A stretch of 64,000 nucleotides of DNA from Undibacterium sp. 5I1 (GTDB lineage: Bacteria > Pseudomonadota > Gammaproteobacteria > Burkholderiales > Burkholderiaceae_D): positions 1,178,001 to 1,242,000 of the forward strand of contig NZ_JAVIWI010000001.1 of assembly GCF_034314085.1 (NCBI RefSeq), in the 5' to 3' direction. Positions 1-7,456 of the stretch are shown here, piece after piece; position 1 is the stretch's first letter, and each line of letters opens with the position of its first letter. Below the pieces are notes generated by a model. That model did no database searches, was not told where the DNA came from, and saw only the letters and a list, made by a program, of their open reading frames with translations. A program made the translations under genes and the position numbers.

Positions 1-64
1 CTTCGCCAAAAATGTGGCACCGGAATGCCACTTTGTCGCCCGTTTTTAAATCAATTGGAATCAT
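1..64 (-). CDS. Partial phage early gene, 5' end only
   Basis: The first 21 codons of a leftward gene read MIPIDLKTGDKVAFRCHIFG and then run off the window. Its ATG overlaps the TGA of the DUF2303 gene upstream, so it belongs to the same leftward early operon. Function cannot be judged from this fragment. Confidence 0.55.
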   Translation of the reverse strand, partial: MIPIDLKTGDKVAFRCHIFGE

Positions 65-906
65 GGCTTGCCGAGAAGTACCGTGTAGCCTGAGTCTGCC
101 GCTTTGGTGATGTAGTCCTTGAAAGCGTCTTCAATGGCGTTATCTGCGCGGTCTAATTCATACCAAAATTTGACCTTGCCGCCACCTAAGCGGTACTTGA
201 GTCGCGCGCGTAATTTGTAGCCACTACCGTTTTTGAATAGGCGCACGCCGATAGAGAATTCACGCGGTATGTCGATGTTGCCGTTGCCTGCGCGAGCGTC
301 AATATTTTCTGTGTATGCTAGTTGCACTTGTCCGTTATCTAAGCGGCGGCTGCTGCTAAAATTGACATCTGTTTTAGCTTGTAGAGTCAGGGCAATACTG
401 AGCAATGTCTCGCCCGATGGTTCGGCAATATCGGCAATGTTGTCTTCTAAAAAGACAGCGAATGCTTCTTGCTCTTTTGGCTCTTTATTACTGTTAAGCC
501 AAATTAAAAATTCACGTGATTTTTCAGCTTTGAATACAGCACGATGGTCGCGCCAGCCGGTTGATGCACTTTCTCGATAGTCATTAAAAACAGCGGTCAG
601 CGTGCAGGCTTCGGGATCTGCATAGATGTAGCCAAGATGGCTCATATTTTGGTCTTTGACGTACTGAATAAAGCTGTCTATATCCGATAGATGCGCGGTC
701 CCTTTTTTGCGATTTGGCGCTTGTTGTGCGCGCTCAACTACATCAGTAATATCGATATGCTTGTAGCCGTCTGGCACGATCAGATGATCTGTTCCAGCAT
801 AAGTTTGTATTGCTACGGAGGCATGCGCTAGCTCTGTAATCCGGTCAATCGTATCTGCGCTGATATGTAATTGATCGGCAGTTGTTCTGGTGAGTATTTC
901 AGTCAT
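61..906 (-). CDS. DUF2303 (YfdQ-like) phage protein
   Basis: The 281-residue product looks like the DUF2303/YfdQ family, common in the early left arm of lambdoid prophages. The recognisable part is the middle and C-terminal half: a GWRDHR-type motif near residue 120 and a FSIGVRLFKNGSGYKLRARLKYR-type strand region near residue 220. The biochemical role of the family is not established. The gene overlaps the ATG of the next leftward gene and touches the stop of the gene before it, so it sits in a tight leftward operon expected to be driven from the operator region near 2433-2495. The family call comes from pattern memory and the product has no catalytic motif that I can point to. Confidence 0.75.
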   Translation of the reverse strand: MTEILTRTTADQLHISADTIDRITELAHASVAIQTYAGTDHLIVPDGYKHIDITDVVERAQQAPNRKKGTAHLSDIDSFIQYVKDQNMSHLGYIYADPEACTLTAVFNDYRESASTGWRDHRAVFKAEKSREFLIWLNSNKEPKEQEAFAVFLEDNIADIAEPSGETLLSIALTLQAKTDVNFSSSRRLDNGQVQLAYTENIDARAGNGNIDIPREFSIGVRLFKNGSGYKLRARLKYRLGGGKVKFWYELDRADNAIEDAFKDYITKAADSGYTVLLGKP

Positions 907-1253
907 TATTTAGCCTCTTTAAATTGAGCTGGTGCGGTTGGTGTGGCGTCGCGCAATTCGAGATTGCCTTGACGCGGATGATTGCGGGACAGATCGCCGT
1001 CGTCGGTGAGCCAGTAAATATCCTCGCCCCGCTCTGGCTTGGGCTGCGTGATCGTTATCACGTCGGCGATCGTGATTTTGTCAACGTCTGCGCCGCGCGT
1101 AGCAGGTTTGATCTTGAGTTTTAAGCTGATCTCACCGCCTTTGCCGGTTTCTTTTACCTGGGCGACTAGTTCGCCAAAGAGCTTGGTAAATTCGGCATGG
1201 ACTCTTCCATCCCGAAGGTCTTGCAGCACGACTGCAAATGCTTTGTGTGACAT
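906..1253 (-). CDS. Conserved phage hypothetical protein
   Basis: 115 residues, starting at an ATG preceded by AGGAG at a good distance. No domain recognised. The N-terminal half is helical and basic (lysine-rich near residues 38-50) and the C-terminal half is polar. The stop codon meets the DUF2303 start, indicating co-translation. Proteins of this size in this position are usual in the left arm of Burkholderiales lambdoid phages, but no function is known to me. Confidence 0.65.
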   Translation of the reverse strand: MSHKAFAVVLQDLRDGRVHAEFTKLFGELVAQVKETGKGGEISLKLKIKPATRGADVDKITIADVITITQPKPERGEDIYWLTDDGDLSRNHPRQGNLELRDATPTAPAQFKEAK

Positions 1254-1273
1254 GGTTTTACTCCTGTTGGTTG

Positions 1274-1462
1274 TTAATCGTTGTCGTTGGCTTGCATTTT
1301 TTTAAGATCAAATCGGTCGCGCTGGCGCATGTGGATGCGGGCGCGGTTTTCAATAATTCTTTTTAAAATCGGGTCTTTTAAGGCGGCATCCAACGGCTTG
1401 GCAATCGGCAAATTGTTATAAGCGATTTCCAGTGCGGCGCGGTCGGGTTGGATGCGTGCCAT
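1274..1462 (-). CDS. Small phage hypothetical protein
   Basis: 62 residues, strongly basic and helical in the C-terminal half (RIIENRARIHMRQRDRFDLK). No clear Shine-Dalgarno sequence; the ATG lies directly after the stop of the upstream 39-residue gene, so translation is probably coupled. Function unknown. Confidence 0.5.
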   Translation of the reverse strand: MARIQPDRAALEIAYNNLPIAKPLDAALKDPILKRIIENRARIHMRQRDRFDLKKMQANDND

Positions 1463-1464
1463 GG

Positions 1465-1584
1465 TTATCGTGCGATGATCGCTTGCAGTGCGGATTGCAC
1501 AGCGTGCAGGCGTGATTTGCCGAACTTGCGTTCGATTCTGTAAATCTCTGTTGCTATGCTCAATTTGGCGCTGTAGCGGTTCAT
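1465..1584 (-). CDS. 39-residue phage protein
   Basis: A short reading frame starting MNRYSAKLSIATEIYRIERK whose ATG overlaps the stop of the preceding small membrane protein by 4 bp (ATGA). The tight overlap chain supports a real gene. A longer upstream extension exists in the same frame, but it would overlap the neighbour entirely and lacks a better start. Function unknown. Confidence 0.45.
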   Translation of the reverse strand: MNRYSAKLSIATEIYRIERKFGKSRLHAVQSALQAIIAR

Positions 1585-1724
1585 TTTTGGGCGACTTTCT
1601 GCGTTTGTGCTGCGTTGTCTTCGGCAGCTATGCGTTTGTCGTCGGCGACGACGTAGCCCGCCATAAATGCGGCAAATAACGCTAATAAGACGATCCAAGG
1701 GAATTCGAATAAATTGTTTTTCAT
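1581..1724 (-). CDS. Small single-pass membrane protein
   Basis: 47 residues with one clear transmembrane segment near residues 9-27 (WIVLLALFAAFMAGYVVA) and a short polar tail, predicted for the inner membrane. The ATG at 1724 has a GGAG about 8 bases upstream, which decides this start over the longer frame. The stop overlaps the start of the 39-residue gene. Role unknown. Confidence 0.55.
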   Translation of the reverse strand: MKNNLFEFPWIVLLALFAAFMAGYVVADDKRIAAEDNAAQTQKVAQK

Positions 1725-1776
1725 GCGAGTACTCCAAAAAAAAGTCGAGTCTGGCGGTGCCAGACGAATGATTAAA

Positions 1777-2400
1777 TTACTCAATGATTAAGATTCTGCG
1801 GACTGCCCGGGCACTGTACTCATTCGACTTGCGATAGTGGCTCTGGTAGCCGTTGCCGAAACCCTGCACCCATGCGCAACCGGCGTTGACAGCGAGCTGC
1901 GTTGATGTCCAGTACCAGTCATCTAAGTCAAACAGGCCTGGCAGGTTGATGTACATCAAGCGTGCTTCGTGGCGGGCGGGTAGATAGAAGTCGGATAGAC
2001 CATCTATGCATAATTTGCTTGCCCATTGCGCGGCGGGGTGATTGATCGCGGATGCGCAGAGGTAGAGGGTGTTGGCGATGCCATCGACGTCACTGCATGC
2101 GCCGTGTTGTTTGTCGTAGCCATCTGCCCAGGCGATATCAGAGACGATGGCGAGTGGGTCAACGGCGGTGATGAGGTGGTAGTCAGGCAAGCCTTTTTCA
2201 CCGCGCATGATGCCGGTGTAGACGCCGCCGTGACCATGCCAGTATTTGCCGATGCGGGGAAGGTCGCCAAATGGTTTGATCGTGGCTGGTTTTTGTAGTG
2301 ATGGTGGACCGTTGCCGATGAGGCCCCTTGGGATTCTTTCTAGTTGGGGTTGGGTTGTTGATATCAGTAAAGCTGCTGCTTTGGGTTGGATGGTTTGCAT
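1777..2400 (-). CDS. DUF1566 (Lcl C-terminal domain) protein
   Basis: 207 residues starting MQTIQPKAAALLIS; the ATG at 2400 follows a CGGAG ribosome binding site, so the longer in-frame start is not needed. The C-terminal half carries the DUF1566 pattern: a YLPARHE stretch, then WYWTSTQ, WVQGFGNG and ARAVRRI. In this superfamily the fold is C-type-lectin-like and is used for ligand binding. It is the first gene behind the leftward operator cluster and so should be strongly expressed after derepression. No reverse transcriptase or template repeat is visible near it, so it is not a diversity-generating retroelement target here. Confidence 0.7.
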   Translation of the reverse strand: MQTIQPKAAALLISTTQPQLERIPRGLIGNGPPSLQKPATIKPFGDLPRIGKYWHGHGGVYTGIMRGEKGLPDYHLITAVDPLAIVSDIAWADGYDKQHGACSDVDGIANTLYLCASAINHPAAQWASKLCIDGLSDFYLPARHEARLMYINLPGLFDLDDWYWTSTQLAVNAGCAWVQGFGNGYQSHYRKSNEYSARAVRRILIIE

Positions 2401-2432
2401 GTTGGCTCCGTCGGTTAGTGACAAAGCCAATA

Positions 2433-2490
2433 TTAGGTGTACCTAAATTCAAAGTCAAGAAATAAATTAGGAACACCTTAAATTAGGTCG
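2433..2490. promoter_or_regulatory. Left operator cluster for the phage repressor
   Basis: TTAGGTGTACCTAA (2433-2446) and TTAGGAACACCTTAA (2467-2481) are near-palindromes with half-sites TTAGG and CCTAA; a third half-site, TTAGGT, starts at 2483. The same motif recurs twice between the repressor and cro genes. They lie directly upstream of the leftward early operon, as expected for OL. Confidence 0.7.
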
Positions 2491-2533
2491 ATTGTGAAAA
2501 ATTTATTTTAGATTTACCTTAGACTTAGACGAA

Positions 2534-2556
2534 AAAAAGCACCTAAGGTGCTTTTT
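2534..2556. terminator. Bidirectional hairpin terminator
   Basis: AAAAAGCACC and GGTGCTTTTT flank a three-base loop, with T-runs on both strands. It separates the membrane-protein gene (ending at 2576) from the left operator, isolating it as an independent unit. Confidence 0.7.
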
Positions 2557-2575
2557 AACATCACTGTATTCTTGG

Positions 2576-3232
2576 TCAGGCTTGTGTTAGCTTTTCTAAA
2601 AGTAGGCTTGCAAACGGCACATCGGGCCTTGGTAGACAAACCATGTGAGATTTTGACCCGACGTGGAATGTAATGCCGTCTTCGATTGTGAAAAAGCTGG
2701 TTAGTTTTGAGTAGGGAATCTCGAAGCTCTTTATTTCACCAGCAAACACAACTCTTCCGCTGGTCAGGGCAAATTCGCCTTTTGAGACGCCGACATATCC
2801 TTTTACTGCTTTGGCTTTAGTACCCGCTTTTCCTACGGTTACGCCTTTGGCTATATTGACTCTCACTGAGGTGGTACCAGCTTCATAACCGGTCACTTGC
2901 TCTTCCATCAAAATCGCGCCTCGGCTTGAGAGGTGAGCTGTTTCGCCAGATCGCAATATCACGGACTTGACACTGACAACTGGAAGTTCGCCATTCTTGA
3001 TTTTAAATAGCTGTTGATCCCGCTTCATTTGAATATCTTGAATCATCAGCGCTTCTTGTTGTTTTTCTAGCTTTATTTTTTTAGCAAGAGGAATAAAGCA
3101 CCAGATCCCGAGCGCGCCAAATACGATTACTTCAGTAATGCCAAGAAATAATTGACCATCCAAAATCACTTTTAAGCTGAATAGTGTCAATACTCCGAAA
3201 ATACCAGTACCAGCTTTTCTTAAAAAATCCAT
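2576..3232 (-). CDS. Membrane protein with PH-like domain, candidate moron
   Basis: 218 residues with two hydrophobic segments near residues 8-28 and 28-50, a basic coiled stretch, then a soluble domain of beta strands (residues about 80-215, ending in a FTIEDGITFHVGSKSHMVCL pattern) that resembles bacterial PH-like or SHOCT-linked domains. It stands alone between a terminator and the HNH remnant, next to the repressor, a place where lambdoid phages carry lysogen-expressed genes such as superinfection exclusion. That role is an inference; no family is confidently recognised. Confidence 0.6.
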   Translation of the reverse strand: MDFLRKAGTGIFGVLTLFSLKVILDGQLFLGITEVIVFGALGIWCFIPLAKKIKLEKQQEALMIQDIQMKRDQQLFKIKNGELPVVSVKSVILRSGETAHLSSRGAILMEEQVTGYEAGTTSVRVNIAKGVTVGKAGTKAKAVKGYVGVSKGEFALTSGRVVFAGEIKSFEIPYSKLTSFFTIEDGITFHVGSKSHMVCLPRPDVPFASLLLEKLTQA

Positions 3233-3263
3233 TTTCCATTCCTCTTTAGTTGAATATCAAAAC

Positions 3264-3622
3264 CTATTGTTTACAGCCTTTGCGCTCCCACTTATCCTTT
3301 GCTTTTCCTTCTTCTATAGTCTGCCATTGCATATTTTCTGGCGTGTCTGGACCACCGCAAGCGAGTGCAATTACGTGGTCTTTGACATAGTCTGCCATTG
3401 CATATTTTCTGGCGTGTCTGGACCACCGCAAGCGAGTGCAATTACGTGGTCTTTGACATAGCCTGGGCATGCACCCTTTTTTTTGCCTGTTGATGGGCAT
3501 GGGTGCGAGTGTTGGAACTGTTGTTTAGTTTTGGCGCTGCGAGCAAGCTTGGCGTCGGCGCTTGTCGTTACGACTACGCAAAGCAGAAATACCGCGCAAA
3601 GTTGATGAGTAAGGTGGCTCAA
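3264..3622 (-). pseudogene. Secreted HNH-type nuclease broken by duplication
   Basis: Read from 3622 (TTG start) the frame encodes a signal peptide (LCAVFLLCVVVTTSADA), then CPSTGKKKGACPGYVKDHV, IALACGGPDTPENMQWQT: an HNH-like core with DH and N residues. It then terminates early. A second copy of the same core lies in another frame and leads to the natural end IEEGKAKDKWERKGCKQ. A perfect 71-bp tandem duplication (3319-3460) explains both: removing one copy rebuilds a single protein of about 95 residues. The first copy could still yield a shortened product. Confidence 0.75.
3319..3460. repeat. Perfect 71-bp tandem duplication
   Basis: Copy 1 is 3319-3389 and copy 2 is 3390-3460, identical base for base. 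The unit is not a multiple of three, so it shifts the frame of the HNH gene. Perfect identity suggests a recent event. Confidence 0.95.
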
Positions 3623-3758
3623 TGTAATCTGCCGCTATTTTTAGTGGAGGGCGTGATTTGTAATTCGGATAAAACATACAAAAATATACACTACATTTAC
3701 AAATTAGTTACATATGTGAACTGTTTTAATAAACTTTTTACATCAAAAGGAATCTGCA

Positions 3759-3902
3759 ATGAAGACGACGCATCAAGAGCTTATTAAATTATTTGATGGA
3801 ATGGATGAACCGGCGCAAATTTGGTTGCTGGCGAAAGCAGCTTTGTTGGTGCAGAAATTTCCTACTGGGACTTGTTCTTGTGACGTGGTGACGCTGCATT
3901 GA
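3759..3902 (+). CDS. 47-residue phage protein convergent with repressor
   Basis: Starts MKTTHQELIKLFDGMDEPAQ behind AAAGGAA at a good spacing and ends in CSCDVVTLH. It is helical and acidic to amphipathic, with no domain recognised. Its last 41 bases overlap the 3' end of the repressor gene on the other strand. The good ribosome binding site and start support a real gene. Confidence 0.55.
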   Translation: MKTTHQELIKLFDGMDEPAQIWLLAKAALLVQKFPTGTCSCDVVTLH

Positions 3903-4311
3903 CGACGTCGATTGCTGCGGTATCAGATTCTTGGATAAAGTCGTCAACCTCTTTTATTTGCTCGATAAGCTGGGAGGATGGCATTGGTTGAGCAATGGAA
4001 TCTACGATCTGCGCGGCTAAGTGGCGCTGGTATTCGGTCATATTCTGCATGACCTGAACTACATGGATGGTCTCAACATCCAATGCGTGATAAGGGTTGA
4101 TTGTTTTTAATTCACGACCAGTGACTAGCCATTCTGCGGACACGCCTAAAATTTGGCAGATGCGGATCATCTTTTCCGCATCTAGCTTTTTGATATCTCC
4201 CGCTTCCCAATCTGTCACGGTTGCAGCGGACACGCCCACGCGTTTCGCAAAATCAGATTTTTTGATTTGCGCATTTGTTCTCGCGATAGTAAGTCTTTGA
4301 TTCCAGCTCAT
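3862..4311 (-). CDS. Prophage repressor, XRE helix-turn-helix
   Basis: 149 residues with an N-terminal HTH_3 domain (helix-turn-helix near residues 18-40, SDFAKRVGVSAATVTDWEAG) and a WLVTG motif typical of lambdoid and P22-like repressors. The C-terminal 80 residues are helical and polar; there is no S24 LexA-type peptidase domain, so RecA-stimulated self-cleavage is not expected. It is divergent from cro across operators at 4351-4365 and 4386-4399. Its role is to keep the lysogenic state by binding these and the left cluster. Induction must use another route; see the LexA-controlled gene at 33459. Confidence 0.85.
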   Translation of the reverse strand: MSWNQRLTIARTNAQIKKSDFAKRVGVSAATVTDWEAGDIKKLDAEKMIRICQILGVSAEWLVTGRELKTINPYHALDVETIHVVQVMQNMTEYQRHLAAQIVDSIAQPMPSSQLIEQIKEVDDFIQESDTAAIDVVNAASPRHKNKSQ

Positions 4312-4350
4312 TAGCTTTTCCTAAGTTTCCGTAATCGTAGATCAAAACAA

Positions 4351-4399
4351 TTAAGGTGTGCCTAAACTTTCTCTTGCGTTTAAAATTAGGAACACCTAA
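4351..4399. promoter_or_regulatory. Right operators between repressor and cro
   Basis: TTAAGGTGTGCCTAA (4351-4365) and TTAGGAACACCTAA (4386-4399) share the half-sites of the left cluster; the second core is identical to the site at 2467. They lie in the 97-bp divergent gap and should control both the repressor promoter and the rightward early promoter. Confidence 0.75.
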
Positions 4400-4408
4400 A
4401 ATTCAGCA

Positions 4409-4621
4409 ATGGAAAATCTACTCGACTCTAAGATCATTGATAAGCTAGGCGGTACATCTGCTGTAGCTAAGATATTTGATATCTCTCCGCCCTCAGTTTC
4501 TGACTGGAAAAAAACGGGCATCCCAAAAGCTCGCCGGATGTACTTAGAGCTGAAATATCCAGACCTCTTTTCAACAACTCAGCCGAGCGACAACTGCAGT
4601 CTATCGCCGGTTGTCCAGTAA
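4409..4621 (+). CDS. cro: Cro-like DNA-binding protein
   Basis: 70 residues with one helix-turn-helix near residues 14-36 (GTSAVAKIFDISPPSVSDWK), of the YdaS/Cro type, in the first rightward position opposite the repressor. Expected to bind the TTAGG-type operators and switch off repressor synthesis during lytic growth. The gene ends 26 bp before the next start. Assignment rests on size, HTH and position. Confidence 0.75.
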   Translation: MENLLDSKIIDKLGGTSAVAKIFDISPPSVSDWKKTGIPKARRMYLELKYPDLFSTTQPSDNCSLSPVVQ

Positions 4622-4647
4622 AAAAACCACAACAAACGGGGGAAGTA

Positions 4648-5127
4648 GTGAATCTACGTCAAGCATATTTAAGAATGATCAAGGCGTTTCCTGGCGGCTG
4701 GGATGCGATGTGCGGTGCGCTGGGTATGTCGCGTGATTCGCTGGAAAATCGTATTTATGAGCGTAAGGGACAAGATGTTGGGGTGCAGACTGCCATGCTG
4801 ATGCAGTCTTTTACTGAGACTACTTTCTTCGCAGATGCGGTTTGTGCTTTGAGCGGAGGGACGTTTTCTAAGCTGCCATCGGTCGAGCACATTAGCAATG
4901 AAGAGATTGGTGTCAAGTTTCATGAGCTGTACGAAGAACTAGGCATGTTGTCGCAGGAATACCGCGAGGACACAAAGAACGGCTCCATTAATCCGCGAGA
5001 GAAAGAGCGCTTTAATGCCTTGGTCGACAAGATTCATAAAACGATGGACGAATTACGTGCGTTGACCTTCAGAGTCTACTGCCATGAGACGAAGCGTAAA
5101 ACGATGGCTGAGGGTGAGCAGGTATGA
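4648..5127 (+). CDS. YmfL/CII-like regulatory protein
   Basis: 159 residues starting at GTG, with GGGGGAAG just upstream. The N-terminal 80 residues (FPGGWDAMCGALGMSRDSLENRIYE) match the YmfL family of putative phage regulators that occupies the CII position in many lambdoid phages; the rest is a long helical region with coiled-coil character. It probably regulates lysogeny genes or early transcription. It overlaps the next gene by 4 bp. Confidence 0.7.
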   Translation: MNLRQAYLRMIKAFPGGWDAMCGALGMSRDSLENRIYERKGQDVGVQTAMLMQSFTETTFFADAVCALSGGTFSKLPSVEHISNEEIGVKFHELYEELGMLSQEYREDTKNGSINPREKERFNALVDKIHKTMDELRALTFRVYCHETKRKTMAEGEQV

Positions 5128-5561
5128 GCCGCCACACCGGGCCGCGTGCAGGGTCTGCTGCATGCAAGGTGATTTGCCGCTTGGTTGATTTGGGCGGTAC
5201 CGCAAAAATATCAGTGTTGATGGAAGTCGTCGGTGCTGAGTATTCTCGCGTCATCACGTTCAAAGAAAAGATCGCTAATGTACTCGATGGCTTTAGTTTT
5301 GCGGAGCTGCATGGGGATAGCCTGACTGCCACGCTCAAGGGCAAAGAGTACGCGGCTGACATCGATGGCACGTATTTGCCATTACCGCAAAAGTATGTGG
5401 GCCAGATCGCGCCACCACGCTTGCCAAGCCCTCAGAAGCCATTGGACTTGGCAAGGCTGTTTACGCCAACGTTGGTGCGCGATGGTGCGTTTGATCATCA
5501 GCAGATACCGTCGCTGATGGGTGGTACTCGCAAGCTGCCTAGTGGCAAGGTGGTGTCATGA
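5124..5561 (+). CDS. Phage early protein of unknown function
   Basis: 145 residues, overlapping genes on both sides by 4 bp. The N-terminal 65 residues form a strand-helix pattern (VICRLVDLGGTAKISVLMEVV) that could be a small winged-helix-like fold; the tail is proline-rich and polar. No family recognised. Its place before the replication genes suggests an early role. Confidence 0.6.
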   Translation: MSRHTGPRAGSAACKVICRLVDLGGTAKISVLMEVVGAEYSRVITFKEKIANVLDGFSFAELHGDSLTATLKGKEYAADIDGTYLPLPQKYVGQIAPPRLPSPQKPLDLARLFTPTLVRDGAFDHQQIPSLMGGTRKLPSGKVVS

Positions 5562-5869
5562 CATCGTTTTGTTATACGGCGTCACGTGGTCGGCCTAAGT
5601 CTAAATTGGTGTTGCCGCATGATGATATTAAGTACCGGATTTTGACTAAATTGTTTCTGTGTCGTGGGTATCGCGCCTATGGCATTTCTCTTTTAAATAC
5701 CTTCCCTGATTGTTTGCGTGACTTGATGCATGTGCATAACGTGTGCGTGGTCTTATTCCGTTTTGGCTTGCTTGAGAAGCAGCGGGGCATGTACTCGTTG
5801 ACGGATGCGGCGGTGGCGTTCTTGCGGTCGGGTAGCGGGGTGTTTGTGCGTTCTGTTGGGGGTGTTTGA
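5558..5869 (+). CDS. Small winged-helix-like phage protein
   Basis: 103 residues. The segment LRDLMHVHNVCVVLFRFGLLEKQRGMYSLTDAAVAFL (about residues 50-90) has the look of a winged helix with a final beta-hairpin. The stop overlaps the ATG of the O-like gene (TGATG), indicating coupling. Function not known; DNA binding near the origin is a guess. Confidence 0.55.
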   Translation: MTSFCYTASRGRPKSKLVLPHDDIKYRILTKLFLCRGYRAYGISLLNTFPDCLRDLMHVHNVCVVLFRFGLLEKQRGMYSLTDAAVAFLRSGSGVFVRSVGGV

Positions 5870-6654
5870 TGGATTGGTTCCGGTTGTATGGCGAGTTTGC
5901 TGCTGACGCTAAAGTGCAGAGTATGAGCGAGTCAATGCAACGGCGTTTAATCATGTTGTTTTGCCTCCGTTGCAGTAACGCTCTGGTAACGTTACATGAT
6001 GATGAGATCGCATTTGCATTGCGAATAAGTGACGACGACCTTGCGCAAACGAAAGTGCTGTTTATGCGTAAAGGCTTTGTTAACGAGGATTGGGAAATAC
6101 TCAATTGGGACAGGCGTCAATTTAAGTCAGACTCAAGCGCAGAGCGGGTTCGCAGGAGTCGGGCGAAGGAAAAAGAGGGCAAAAAACAAGATGAAACATC
6201 ATGTAACGTTACAGTAACGCCCCAGAACAGAACAGAACAGAACAGAACAGAACAGAACAGAGCAGAGCAGAAACCCCGTGTAACCCCGGAGCCTTCGGAA
6301 AAAAAAGAGGTAACGGCATCGGATGAGCCAAAGGCACGCGGGGTAAGCGCTGCGGATTTGAGCATTGCTTTCAGGAAAAACGGAGTGAAGTCGCAGCCAG
6401 CAGACCCTCGCTTGATCAAGCTGGCAGAGCAGGCCATCACGCCAGAGATTATCGATTCTGCTTGCGCAACTGCCAAGCAATCGAAGCCTTCTGAGACGAT
6501 CAATGCGGGTTATGTCATCGCCATTATCGAGCGATGGGCAGGGGAATCAGCGGGCATCAATGCCACGGGCGCAACGGTGCCGCAAGCACGTGCCTCGCCT
6601 TCGGGAGCGCAGAAATTTAATGCCACCGCGTACGTCAATCAAAACCGAAAATAG
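5869..6654 (+). CDS. Replication initiator, lambda O-like position
   Basis: 261 residues. The N-terminal 105 residues look like a phage replisome-organiser/winged-helix domain (DWFRLYGEFAADAKVQSM, later ISDDDLAQTKVLFMRKGFV). Then comes a low-complexity linker of N-R-T-E-Q units encoded by CAGAA pentamers, and a C-terminal helical domain (residues about 170-245). With the P-like gene directly after it, the natural role is origin binding and loading of the helicase loader. Two copies of the palindrome GTAACGTTAC lie inside the gene, so the origin may be internal as in lambda. The start is the ATG overlapping the upstream stop. Confidence 0.7.
   Translation: MDWFRLYGEFAADAKVQSMSESMQRRLIMLFCLRCSNALVTLHDDEIAFALRISDDDLAQTKVLFMRKGFVNEDWEILNWDRRQFKSDSSAERVRRSRAKEKEGKKQDETSCNVTVTPQNRTEQNRTEQNRAEQKPRVTPEPSEKKEVTASDEPKARGVSAADLSIAFRKNGVKSQPADPRLIKLAEQAITPEIIDSACATAKQSKPSETINAGYVIAIIERWAGESAGINATGATVPQARASPSGAQKFNATAYVNQNRK
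5972..6220. other. Candidate phage origin motifs inside the O-like gene
   Basis: GTAACGTTAC occurs at 5986-5995 and 6203-6212, each with an adjacent AGTAACGC (5973-5981 region and 6213-6220 region), placed in opposite orientation. In lambda, O-binding iterons lie within the O gene. Only two sites are visible, so confidence is low. Confidence 0.35.
6223..6267 (+). repeat. Pentanucleotide tandem repeat (CAGAA)n in coding sequence
   Basis: Seven CAGAA units followed by two CAGAG units, within the O-like gene. Because the unit is 5 bp, gain or loss of one unit shifts the reading frame; three units together preserve it. Confidence 0.9.
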
Positions 6655-6656
6655 CT

Positions 6657-7433
6657 ATGACAGCCGAGATTAAAAACAGGATCAGCACTGCGCCAGTGTC
6701 GCCTTGGTTTGAGGTGCATCCGGCACTGGGAATTACACCGATCGATCATCTTTACAACCGCTTAGATGGGGCTTATCCGAAGCGTTGGCGTGAACTTTTT
6801 CCGGATGCGCAATCGCTGCAAAATTGGCGTGAGAGTTGGGTTGAAGCGTTGGAGGATGAGCGGATCACGATGGATGAGGTGAAGTTTGGCATCAAGGAAT
6901 GCCGCCGCGTTTGCATTCATCCACCGTCGATCACGGAGTTTTTAAAAGCCTGCAGGCGGTCGCTTGACCCTTTGTCTGCGTACCACGAGGCGATAGCCGG
7001 GCTGGCAGCGCGTGAGCGTGGCGAGGTGGGTTCGTGGAGCAGTTTGGCGTTGTACTGGGCTGCGGTGTCGATGTCGTATGACTTGAAAATGCTGACGCAT
7101 GGACAGATCAAATCACGCTGGGAATCGGTGCTGGCTTATCAGTCGGCGCTTGGTGTTTGGGAGCCAATACCGGACATTGCTTTGCGTGTTGAGTATGTTC
7201 CGGCTGTGGCGTCGCCAGAGGTTGTGCAGGCGGCACGTGAAGTCCAGAACAGTTTCACAAAAGAGCCTGGCTTTGATCATTTGCGCTGGGCTAAACGCAT
7301 CATTGAGCGGTGGAAAGCGGGCGACCAGACAGTGCCATTGGTATCGCTTGAGAGTGCGCAGGTTGTGATGGGCTACAAGGCGCGACCAGACATGAATCAA
7401 GCGCTACGCAGCAGCAATGAGTCTTTGCATTGA
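6657..7433 (+). CDS. Replication protein P-like helicase loader
   Basis: 258 residues. The first 100 residues match the lambda replication protein P family: a YNRLDGAYPKRW segment, then W..ALEDERITMDEVKFGIKECR and PPSITEFLKACR, the conserved core of this family. P proteins bring host DnaB to the O-bound origin. The gene starts 3 bp after the O-like stop and its last bases overlap the following frame. The C-terminal 120 residues are less conserved and helical. Confidence 0.8.
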   Translation: MTAEIKNRISTAPVSPWFEVHPALGITPIDHLYNRLDGAYPKRWRELFPDAQSLQNWRESWVEALEDERITMDEVKFGIKECRRVCIHPPSITEFLKACRRSLDPLSAYHEAIAGLAARERGEVGSWSSLALYWAAVSMSYDLKMLTHGQIKSRWESVLAYQSALGVWEPIPDIALRVEYVPAVASPEVVQAAREVQNSFTKEPGFDHLRWAKRIIERWKAGDQTVPLVSLESAQVVMGYKARPDMNQALRSSNESLH

Positions 7434-7456
7434 TCAATTTATTTTGGAGTTTAAGA

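Noticed and set aside
1777..2400. DUF1566 gene as target of a diversity-generating retroelement
   Set aside because: No reverse transcriptase or template repeat is visible in the window, and the C-terminal end has no nearby near-copy.
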